From Cyrtodaria siliqua (lineage: Eukaryota; Mollusca; Bivalvia; Adapedonta; Hiatellidae): a stretch of 64,000 nt of DNA. Positions 1-12,036 of this stretch are shown here, one piece after another. Below the pieces are notes generated by a model. The model was not told the origin of the DNA and did no database searches. It saw nothing but the letters and a program-made list of their open reading frames with translations. A program made the translations under genes and the position numbers. Every line of letters starts with the position of its first letter. The stretch's first letter is position 1. The stretch spans positions 1 through 64,000 of the forward strand of contig JAWPHD010005106.1 of the NCBI GenBank assembly GCA_037043455.1, in the 5' to 3' direction.

Positions 1-2899
1 GGTGAAAAATCGGGTCTAGTTCGGTTGACAGTGGAAACTCGGAGTGAATCAGGTGGTAGGTCGATACAGTGAAATCGGGCATAGTGCGATACAGAAATCG
101 GGTGATAGGTGGCAGATACGGTGAAAATCGGGTCTAGTTGTCGGGGTACAGTGAAGTAGCGGGTTGTCCAGTGGAACTCGGCTAGTTACCGGAAACCAGC
201 CTCGCAATATCGTCGGGTGTACAGGTGGAACTCGGGCATAGTTACCGGGAATACAGACACAGCGAGTATAGTTGTCGGGTGTACAGTGGAACTCGGGCAT
301 AGTTTACCGGGATACAGACACAGCGAGTATAGTTAGTCGGGTTGTACAGTGGAACTTCGGGCATAGGTACCGGGAATACAGACACAGCGAGTATAGTTGT
401 CGGGTGTACAGTGGAAATCGGGCATAGTTACCGGGAATACAGACACAGCGAGTATAGTTGTCGGGTGTAAGTGGAACTCGGGCATAGTTACCGGGAATAC
501 AGACACAGCGAGTATAGTTGTCGGGTGTACAGTGGAACTCGGGCATAGTTACCGGAATACAGACACAGCGAGTATAGTTGTCGGGTGTACAGTGAACTCG
601 GGCATAGTTACCGGGAATACAGACACAGCGAGTATAGTTGTCGGGTGTACAGTGGAACTCGGGCATAGTTACCGGGAATACAGACACAGCGAGTATAGTT
701 GTCGGGTGTACAGTGGAACTCGGGCATAGTTACCGGGAATACAGACACAGCGAGTATAGTTGTCGGGTGTACAGTGGAACTCGGGCATAGTTACCGGGGA
801 ATACAGACACAGCGAGTATAGTTGTCGGGTGTACAGTGGAACTCGGGCATAGTTACCGGGAATACAGACACAGCGAGTATAGTTGTCGGGTGTACAGTGG
901 AACTCGGACATAGTTACCGGGAATACAGACACAGCGAGTATAGTTTGTCGGTGTACAGTGGAACTCGGGCATAGTTACCGGGAATACAGACACAGCGAGT
1001 ATAGTTGTCGGGTGTACAGTGGAACTCGGCATAGTTACCGAGAATACAGACACAGCGAGTATAGTTGTCGGGTGTACAGTGGAACTCGGACATAGTTACC
1101 GGGAATACAGACACAGGGAGTATAGTTGTCGGTGTACAGTGGAACTCGGGCATAGTTACCGGGAATACAGACACAGCGAGTATAGTTGTCGGGTGTACAG
1201 TTGAACTCGGGCATAGTTACCGGGAATACAGACACAGCGAGTATAGTTGTCGGGTGTACAGTGGAACTCGGGCATAGTTACCGGGAAAACAGACACAGCG
1301 AGTCTAGTTGTCGGGTTGTACAGTGGAACTCGGACATAGTTACCGGAATACAGACACAGCGAGTATAGTTGTCGGGGTGTACAGTGGAACTCGGGCATAG
1401 TTACCGGGAATACAGACACAGGGAGTATAGTTGTCGGGTGTACAGTGGAACTCGGGCATAGTTACCGGGAATACAGACACAGCGAGTATAGTTGTCGGGT
1501 GTACAGTGGAACTCGGGCATAGTTACCGGGAATACAGACACAGCGAGTATAGTTGTCGGTGTACAGTGGAACTCGGGCATAGTTACCGGGAATACAGACA
1601 CAGCGAGTATAGTTGTCGGGTGTACAGTGGGAACTCGGGCATTAGTTACCGGGAATACAGACACAGCGAGTATAGTTGTCGGGTGTACAGTGGAACTCGG
1701 GCATAGTTACCGGGAATACAGACACAGCGAGTATAGTTGCGGGTGTACAGTGGAACTCGGACATAGTTACCGGGAATACAGACACAGCCAGTATAGTTAC
1801 CGGGTGTACAGTGGAACTCGGGCATAGTTACCGGGAATACAGACACAGCGAGTCTAGTTGTCGGGTGTACAGTGGAACTCGGGCATAGTTACCGGGAATA
1901 CAGACACAGCGAGTATAGTTGTCGGGTGTACAGTGGAACTCGGGCATAGTTACCGGGAATACAGACACAGCGAGTATAGTTGTCGGGTGTACAGTGGAAC
2001 TCGGGCATAGTTACCGGGAATACAGACACAGCGAGTATAGTTGTCGGTGGTACAGTGGAACTCGGGCCATAGTTACCGGGAATACAGACACAGCGAGTAT
2101 AGTTGTCGGGTGTACAGTGGAACTCGGGCATAGTTACCGGGAAATACAGACACAGCGAGTCTAGTTGTCGGGTGTACAGTTGAACTCGGACATAGTTACC
2201 GGGAATACAGACACAGCGAGTATAGTTGTCGGGTGTACAGTGGAACTCGGGCATAGTTACCGGGAATACAGACACAGCGAGTATAGTTGTCGGGTGTACA
2301 GTGGAACTCGGGCATAGTTACCGGGAATACAGACACAGCGAGTATAGTTGTCGGGTGTACAGTGGAACTCGGGCATAGTTACCGGGAATACAGACACAGC
2401 GAGTATAGTTGTCGGGTGTACAGTGGAACTCGGGCATAGTTACCGGGAATACAGACACAGCGAGTATCAGTTGTCGGGTGTACAGTGGAACTCGGGCATA
2501 GTTACCGGGAATACAGACACAGGGAGTATAGTTGTCGGGTGTACAGTGGAACTCGGGCATAGTTACCGGGAATACAGACACAGCGAGTATAGTTGTCGGG
2601 TGTACAGTGGAACTCGGGCATAGTTACCGGAATACAGACACAGCGAGTATAGTTGTCGGGTGTACAGTGGAACTCGGGCATAGTTACCGGAATACAGACA
2701 CAGCGAGTATAGTTGTCGGGTGTACAGTGGAACTCGGGCATAGTTACCGGGAATACAGACACAGCGAGTATAGTTGTCGGGTGTACAGTGGAACTCGGGC
2801 ATAGTTACCGGGAATACAGACACAGGGAGTATAGTTGTCGGGTGTACAGTGGAACTCGGGCATAGTTACCGGGAATACAGACACAGGGAGTATAGTTAC
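1..2899. repeat. 61-bp minisatellite (~47 copies) starting at the exon 21 donor
   Basis: The tandem unit of about 61 bp is internally a diverged dimer of ~30 bp halves (CATAGTTACCGGGAATAC versus TATAGTTGTCGGGTGTAC on the plus strand). On the gene's sense strand every unit has CCCG followed by GTAACTAT, the same GTAACTAT that forms the exon 21 donor at 2892-2899. Most units are nearly identical. The first ~300 bases and scattered later units carry single-base indels that look like assembly or read errors. All open frames here are by-products of the repeat. Confidence 0.93.
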
Positions 2900-3070
2900 C
2901 TGGTGGTTCTTCCGAACAGGCTTCTACTTGAAGATCACTGAATGATATTGGGTCTTCCGGGTTTATGCCCGAATTCATTACAAATGTCATTTTCACTTTT
3001 GCCGATAATAAGCCTCTTCTGTCGTCACAATTATCGAGTCATATTCGTTCACACTGACTGTAACCGAGTG
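2900..3070 (-). CDS. Exon 21: module 3, exon C, with an apparent 1-nt frameshift
   Basis: The acceptor is TGTGTTTAG before CACTCGG and the donor is CACCAG|GTAACT. It enters in phase 0 as [18 protein letters not shown], then hits a stop (TGA at about 2998-3000). Another frame continues the homology: [16 protein letters not shown] and FSDLQVEAC, matching the ends of exons 16 and 19. The exon is 171 nt where phases 0 to 1 require 3n+1, so one base appears to be missing between about 3000 and 3030. The cause may be a sequencing error, a pseudogene allele or a real mutation. The 61-bp array starts exactly at the donor. Confidence 0.65.
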
Positions 3071-6000
3071 CTAAACACAGATTGAAAGTAAACATATAAC
3101 TATATCGCCAGTTTTCAAACAATATCTGTATTACCAATAATGTGATTACGTTAAAATCGAAATTACTAGTGATGTACGTAATACATTTTAACCCTTATTA
3201 TTTTGAATACCCTCTGTTTGCTGTTTCATCTATTTGTTAATGTGGTGATAGTTGCTGACTTTTGCGTTTTTTATATAGCAGATTTCTGAACTTCTTCAAC
3301 GGCAGTAAAACATACACCTCACTATTTTGAGTCAGTTAAAGTTGTTCATCTTCTATATCACACTTCACAATTAAATATCGGCATGTCTCACCTTAATATC
3401 AAATATTTTGAATATCGCGAACATAAAAAAAAAAATTAACAAATCATAGAAATATACCATTTCACAGTTTGTATTAAGAAGACAAAACGTTTCCACAATT
3501 AGAACACTACTTACAAATGGAACCTCAGAATCCAGGTATTCAAAGAATTCAACATTGGTTCTATTAACGTTACTGGACACCACAACGAAGATGTAGGAAA
3601 TTCGCCGAGGTTCGCCGAAGACCAACTGAAGGAAGGTATCACCGACAGGTAGATTTATGACTTGGGAACTGTCGGGTCCGAAAAGACTGCTTCCGAAGTA
3701 ACTTTCCGAGTATGCGACCATGTCATTGATGTCAAGCGAATATGTGAAGGGGCATTCTAAATCAATAAATAATATATACTCGCTAAATAAGAAATAGACC
3801 AGAAAAAAAAAGAAATATAAAAAGATCGGACAGGGAAAGTAGCATTCAAGGAGGGCAGTCAACCACAAAGCACAGAAACAAACACGCAAACAGACAACCA
3901 AGAAGGCAAAAGCAATAATAAATGCAAAAGACATCACAAACACAAAAGGGTTTGCAATAGGGCTACCGCCTTGGAACGGTCAGTGGCAAAGTAGGCCACT
4001 GGGTGTTTAAACCGGTTCTAGGGTGCACCAAACCTCACACTTACCTACTGTCATCTCATTAAAACAGGACAGTGTAGAATAAAGAAATCCTGCCATGATC
4101 TAATCTCTAAGTTATAAAGGAAGTCGTAAACCAAAATATACATACGAATACTTAAATTGTGTCACTATTGATACACATTTAATACATTAAAATCCAAAAC
4201 GTTTTAAATTCGAGCCATCACGTAGAGGTCATTACTGAAAACGATGGTGTATAACAGCGGCGGATATACTAAGTGTCAAATGTAATGCATACATTTTATA
4301 CGGACCCTTTGGTATTTTGCGATATTCTTTCTCTATCAAGCTCCGTTTAAATTAAAAATGGTTATCGGGTTGAACTTGTATAGAAAGTGTCTCTTTCAAG
4401 TGATATACGCATTTCAAAATTACGATATGCACCGTCATCATTATCAAAACCTTTTTGCACGATTTTACACTGACCCCTAGGTCATTTACGATATCATTTA
4501 TTTGGTATTTATTCTCGAATTTAATAATGTTTTCTGCTTTTAAAGTAACAAAAATGTGTCTCTCCATTGGTATGTGAATAATAGAATTACGATGCAGTTT
4601 ACATTGGTTAACATCGACTTATCAACTCTGGTCCAATTTCTTTTTTACCGAGTGCACGTGATTTGTTCTATTTTGTTCTTGTCTTATTTACAAAATAGAT
4701 ATTAAAGTCGAATAGGAAAGAGTAGCATTCAATGACGATGTCAACCACAACACACAGAGAAACAAACAACTATAAAGTTGAATAAAGGGCATATTGACAC
4801 CACAACCATAAAAGGTTGACAATAGGGGTACCGCCTTGAACGGTCAGTGGCAAAAAAGACTGCTTGGGTGTTTAAACCAGGTTCTAGGGGTGCACCAAAC
4901 CTCACTCTTACCCTATTGTCATCCCAATCAAAGGGATTGTGTAAATAAAGATATCCCTGTCATGTTTTACTCTCTAACACATAAGGCAGCATTAATAGGC
5001 AATATAGTAAAACATATAAATGATAATGTATATATATATACAAATAAAAGCATAGAAAGCCACAAATTAAGTACTCAGTGACTTGGCAGAAGGCAGAGCA
5101 ACAAGAGAATCAACTGTTAAGGGTAAGACAAGACAAGATTATAGACGGACATCAAACTCTGCCGTTCTATAAGGATTTAGTACGGTCATCGCATAATCAA
5201 AGATGAAAGCATAGTGGGTCAACCATCTAACAATGCAAAATTATAGGTTCATAACCTCTTTTGATAAAGTTTTTTAACAATTTTAATAAAGATTGTATGA
5301 AAGTGATTATGACTTTTCAATGAATGTCATACAATCCCTGTGGGATGAAAAGATAACCCGAATATAGTAATACAGTAAACAATGTATGATCAATAATTAA
5401 ATATTTCCATTTGAAGTTGGTACTTATAAACCCAGATTGTAGTAAATTGGATAAGCCACATTGAAGCCTAAACAGCGTTATAAGCGGGCGTACAGACGAG
5501 AGAGGTTGTGCAATTATTTCGTAGTGGGGTTAGTCGGACATCCGTACGGACAGCACTTATGGGGTTATTGTACATATGTTGGATGTTGTGGGGGTTTATT
5601 TGTATTTATCATGCAGATGTGCACTTTTCTGCCTAATTAAAGGGGTGACCTATTAAATTTTGCTTTATTGGGCACTGACCAATAGAGCAAATCATTGCGC
5701 GGATCCCTCGCGTTTATTGTACGTAACGTTATCTGACGTCATGCACGTAACGTTGTCTGACGTCATAAAACGAACAAAAAACAACCACATGGCGGCGTCC
5801 TCGATAAGCGTAACATTCGGAGAAATAGGTAATAATAGTAATTCATACAGAAAAATGTGGATAATCTACATGATAAATAGAATATTATGTCAGTGCCGTT
5901 TACTACCAAGTGTATTAGGCTCGGCACGAAAACGAAGAATGGCTCGGCAGAGCCTCACCATTCTTCGTTTTCTAAGCCTCGCCTAATAAACTTGATAGTA

Positions 6001-9000
6001 AAAGGCACTGACATAATATTCTCTATAACCCCACAAAACAATAGAATTTCAAAATTGCTAGAAGCACCTCATAGTGTTGTTTAAACATAATTGAAGAATT
6101 TAACTGTCGGGTTATCCCCACAAAGCAAGAACTACCCCACAATGTTCGAAGCAGTTTACAAACTACCCCCAAAATATCTTTAAGAACTTCTTAACTCATC
6201 TGAGACGAAGGCTCAACTTGATCAAGTGTGTGACCATTTCTTGCCGTCTGTATGTCTGTTACTAAAATAGACTCACCGTAACACATTTTTATAATCAACT
6301 GAAACGAGGCTGATTCGGCGGCATTTTCGGCGGCTTCTGAATCTCTCATAACGAATATCGTGAGCTCTTTCACGTTCACGGCGTTTATGTATGTAGCCAA
6401 TTGACCGGGCGAGTAGGACTGTAATGAAATAAAAGAAGCAGTTGGATTAATGGAGCAGATTTTGTGAAGGGTAAACGAACAATTATGTCGAATAATCAGT
6501 ACACTTGTATACATATTACATGCTTTCATTTTGTTTTGATTATTCGTTTAACAACCATTAAGACAGAGAACTGTTGTAGGAGGAGGGGGGAAAATAGACA
6601 TAAAATCATAAAAAAACTATTTTTTTATTTCATTGGAAGGCAAAGAGAATGAAATGTTCCATTAAAAGCTGGGAGGAGGTAATTTCCTAGGAAATATAAA
6701 ATCTTACTTTCGTTTCGTCTTTAGAGGGTTGGTAAAACGAATTATCAAAAAAATAATGGCTCTAGATAACCGACGTAAAAACATAGCATACGCTCTGTGC
6801 ATTGAGATTATTCAAAACATATTTTGTGACCTATGCTTTCTTTCTAGGATATCTTCGAACTATTAGTATTATAGTGAGTTTAATTATATTTTATTATGTG
6901 AATTAACCGTTATACACTCTATAATACCTTAAAATATTAAATATTTAAAATATCGTGAGTTGAGCTTTTTTACCAGCACATATAAATAGCATTATACGTG
7001 TTGCAACATACTACAGAGAACCTTTTATCGCATAACGTCCCTTGTTAGTAGTGTCGAACACCCATGTAATATTATGTTGTATGACACACGTGTAATACAA
7101 CCTGAAACGATTTTGATTGGTTGAGTTAAATCTGTAACACTACGCAGGTTTTATTGACTGAAACTGTTTTATTTATTATAAAGTCATCTAGATCTAGGTC
7201 ATAAACTTAGTATTTACCACAGCTACTAACTAATGAAAGTTATACAAATCAGTGTGCAATTTTGTTAAAGTCGTCATAAAACGCCTTTTGTAAAGAGATA
7301 AAAAAAATATAAAAAGATCGGACAGGGAAAGTAGCATTCAAGGAGGACAGTCAACCACAAAACACAGAAACAAACACGCAAACAGACAAACAAGAATGCG
7401 AAAGTAATAATAAATGCAAACGACATCACAAACACAAAAGGGTTTACAATAGGGCTACCACATTGGAACGGTCAGTGGCAAAGTAGGCCACTGGGGGTTA
7501 AACCGGTTCTAGGGTGCACCAAACCTCACACTTACCCTACTGCCATCCCATTAAAACAGGACAGTGTAAATAAAGAAATACCCCCCATGATCTAATCTCT
7601 AACCAACAAGGCAGCATCAATAGGCAATATAAGTATAACACAAATATGCTCGTGTAAATATAATACAAAAAAAATAGCCTAGAAAGCCACAATGAAGGTA
7701 CTCAATGACTTGGCAGAAGCCAGAGCAGTAAAAGAATAAACCATTAAGGCCACGACAAGAAAGATCATGGACAAACATCAAACGCCACCGTCCCAATAGG
7801 CTTTAGGTAGGCGTCATCATAGGGTCCACAGCCTGTCCGTGCGACGTCACATAACGTTCTGCCTGATTTTATGACGTTTTGACGCTAAGCGGAGACTCCT
7901 TAGTTTCGAATGAATGTCCATGGGAATTTCTTATAAAACAGAAATCTAAGAGATTAAAAGCCATGTACAGGCTAGACAATAAAAAAGAAATCCACAAATG
8001 TGGTGTTTTTGACTTAGTATGACATAATAGTAAATTTTGGTGTAAATAAAGTGTTTGTACTGTGACCGGTATAAAGGCTGTAAACAGAAACTAGTAACTG
8101 GTGACTATGTTGTAAATGATAGCTTTATTTGATCAATTCCTTCATCTCTCCATTCGACATAAGATTACGGGAAAAAAAGCCGGATAAGGTATGTAGAAAT
8201 AACATTTTTATGACAATTTGGAGTGTTTGTCATTCAATTATGGATGTGTTATATCTCAAATAAGGGACAAGTATATGCTGCCGTGTCTCTATAAATGTCA
8301 TGTTTTCCTTTTTTTGAGTGCTAAGTGGGTGGGGTAAATGAATTGTATTTGTAGGCAGAGAAACTGACTTTGTTGCTTTCTAGAATGTATTTGCTATATT
8401 TTGAGAGGAAATTATTGGTCTTTCAGGAATAGGGCATGTTTGTTAGTTTTGAAAAATAGAATTCAAGTTATTTAACGTATTAGTGTACATATCTGAAAAT
8501 AGTCTGAATTTCAAAGAAAACTGTAGATTCCGACCTAAAGTGTGTCTGACGTCGTGGCGGTTTTATGTCCATCTGAATTATTTTTTACTGATTTGATTGC
8601 AATGATATATGATAAAAAGACTCTTAAACTCGTTCCCATTCCATATAAGATTTATGAAACTCGTTATGAATTATTTTTAATTTTAACTCGCCAAAAGGCT
8701 CGTTAATATTAAAATAATTCATAACTTGTTTCATAAATCTTATATGAAATGGGAACTCGTTTAAGATTCTATATATCTTAATATACTAAACAAGAGGCCC
8801 AAGAGGGACTGTATTGCTATACTGGATATAAGTAAGGTGTCCATGGTGGTATGGGCTGGTGGGGCGACAGAAGGATTGTGTGTCAGATATGGCAATAACA
8901 CACTAGTTTTATATTAACTGTCGTCTTCAATTACCAAGATATGGGGGAGGGATGTATTTGGCTCAAGTTTGGCTGGTTTTAAAACAAATCAAACTTTTGA

Positions 9001-11997
9001 CCACAGATTTGACCACAGGGTCACCATTTGAACAAACTTGGTAGAGGGTCATAAGCTGAGTGTAAATACACAATATTAAACTGTTGACTCTTGTGATTTC
9101 AGAGATGAAGATTTTTAAAGTTTGTCTATATAAAACATGTGACCCCGGAGATAGGGCCAAATTTTACTCCAGGGTCACCATTTGAACAAACTTGGTAGAT
9201 GATCATAAGCTGATGGTAAATACAATACAGCATATTAAACCTCTGGCTCTTGTGGTTTCAGAGAAGAAGATTTCTTTTAAAGTTGTTTCCTATGTAACTC
9301 TATGTAAAATGTGATCCCTGGAGAGGGGCCAAATTGGACCCCAGGGTCACCATTCAAAAAACTTGATAGAGCACCATAAGTTGAGGGTAAATAAAAAATA
9401 TTAAACCTTGCAATTTTCAGAGAAGAAGATATTTAATGTTTGTCCCTATATATAAGTCTATATAAAACTGTGACCACTGGGGCGGGGCCAAATTTGAGCT
9501 CAGGGTCACCATTTGAACAATTTGTTCAGAGGAACATAAGCTGATAACAAAACAAAATATTAAACCTTCACCTCCTGCAATTTCAGAGAAGAGATTTTAA
9601 AGTTTTTCCCTATATAAGTCTATGTAAAACTGTGACCACTGGGGCGGAACCAAATTTTAGCCCAGAGTCACCATTTGAATAAACAAACTTGGTAGAGGAT
9701 TCATAAGCTGATAATAAATAGAGAATATTATGTCAGTGCCTTTTACAATCAAGTTTATTAGGCGAGGCTTAGAAAACGAAGAATGGTGAGGTTCTGCCGA
9801 GCCATTCTTCGTTTTCGTGCCGAGCCTAATAAACTTGATAGTAAAAGGCACTGACATAATATTCTATATATCATGTAGATTATCCAGATTTTCTGTATGA
9901 ATTACTATTATTACCTATTTCTCAGAATGGTACGCTTATCGAGGACGTCGCCATGTTGTTGTTTTTTGTTTGTTTTATGACGTCAGGCAACGTTACCTGC
10001 ATGACGTCAGATAACGTTACGTACAATAAACGCCGAGGGATTCCGCATTGATTTGCTTTAATGGTCAGTGCCTAATTAAAGCAAAATTTAATAGGTCTCC
10101 CCTTTATTAGGCAGAAAAGTGCATATCTGCATGATAAATAAAAAATATTAACCTTTATCTCTTTTAGTTTCTTAGAAGAAGATTTTTAAAGTTCTTCCCT
10201 ATAACTCTATGTAAAACTGATCCAACAAGGCCCCTAAGCTCCCAATTAAAAAAAAGAACCAAGGTTTCTTATGAGAAAAAAAAAAGAAAAAAAAAGTTGA
10301 ACCCATGAATCAAGGTTTCTTATGGAGAAAAAAAAAGAAAAAAAAAAGCTTTCAGTGGTATTTGAACCCACGACCCCTGAGGTTTCCAGTGTACCAAGTA
10401 TTGAAAAAGGGCCATAACCATAATTCCGGTGTTACTGGTTCGATCTGGCTGGTTTTCAAACTCGTCCGAGCTTTCACTGATATCAACAATCTGGCCAAGT
10501 TTGGGAAATATCGAATATAAAATTAAGGCACTAGAGTGTTCACAATGCTGAAAATCGCATTTTTCAATAGCTCAAGGGCACATAAACTCCGTAGTTCCTG
10601 CTCCGATATAGCTAGTTTTTTAACTTCTCCGAGCTTTTGTTGATATTTACAATCTTTGAAAGTTTGGTAAAGATCAAATAATCAATGAAGGTGATAGAGA
10701 GTTCACAGGGCAAAATAGCAATTCTCAGAAAAAACAAGGCTTTTCACAAGGCATAAAATGGCATTTTCCAGAAAAAAAAACAAGGGCCATAACTCTGGTG
10801 TTACTGACCCGATTTTCAAACTTGTCCAAGCTTTTATTGATATTAACAACCTTTGCAAGTTTGGTAAAGATCAAATAATAAATGAAGGTGATAGAGAGTT
10901 CACAGGGCAAAAAATAGCAATTCTCAGAAAAAACAAGGGTCATAACTCCGGTGTTACTGATCCGATTTGGCTGGTTTCTAACTTGTCCGAGCTTTTATTG
11001 ATAGTAACAATATGTGCAAGTTTGGTAAAGATCAAATAATAAATGAAGGTGTTTTCACAAGGCTTAATATAGCATTTTTCAGCAAAACAAGGGGCCATAA
11101 CTCCGGTGAAATTTATCCGATCTGGCTGGTTTTTAAGCTTGTTCGAGCTTTCATTGATATAAAGACACTAGCAAAGTTTAGTAAAGATCCGAATAATAAT
11201 GAAGGCCCTAGAGCGTTCACAATGCAAAAGTTAACGGACGACGGACAACTCGTCATCCCATTAAGCTCTGTTGGTCGCTAAAAACGAATAAAGAAACTAC
11301 AAATTGAAATTGGTAGATACAAAAATATACTGGCAGATAGAAGACTGTGTGAAGGTTGTTCAACTGGAGATATCGAAGATGAGATATATTTTATCACTAC
11401 ATGCACTGCTTATAACTCGCAGCGAAAAACTCTTTTTGATATTTTAGCAAAATCAAATAATAATTTTATTAACAATACATGTACATAAGTACAAATAATA
11501 CAAAATAACCAAAGCTTGATTCTGATTGTGAGAAAAACAAATAACTAAAAGTATACTTTAATAATACAAAACGTGTAATACAAATAGCAAGGACATAGAG
11601 ATTATTTAACTGTTGGGGCCGATTATAGGGAAATCCTTCACGAGATGGCAGACGAACGAGCGTATGCGAATGAGTGAAACAACAAAACACGTCTACCATC
11701 GAGTGAAGGATTTCCCTATAATCAAACACAGCAGTTAAATAATCTGTTTATTACATTTTAAATCAGTTTGTGTATAATTTTAATCGAAATTCTTCGCTTT
11801 ATGGAACGTTATCGGCGGATGACGTCGACGTCAGCACCACTTTGTTGACGTCATATCTCAGCGTCACAGTTAGCGATTATGAATATTCTTTCACTGAGAA
11901 ATCCTAGTATTTCACAGATGAAAATTTAATAAACTGACATTATTTGACTTAGGAAGATATATAATCGATAGTGTGCAAGTTGTAAATCAATATATAG

Positions 11998-12036
<39 letters not shown>

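Larger units (their letters stand above)
7022..8772 (-). mobile_element. Dispersed element D2, interrupted copy (inverted relative to 13085-13680)
   Basis: The segments around 7022-7290, 7835-7885 and 8500-8772 match, in reverse complement, the compact copy at 13085-13680 (shared strings include AACGTCCCTTGTTAG and ACGATTTTGATTGGTTGAG). A D1 repeat (7305-7815) and further sequence split it, so insertions postdate the element. It ends in a fold-back palindrome (8617-8772). Confidence 0.65.

Noticed and set aside
3371..3943. Whole 190-codon minus frame as one gene
   Set aside because: Only 3515-3756 is supported, by splice sites, phase and module homology. The ends are intron (hydrophobic, low complexity).
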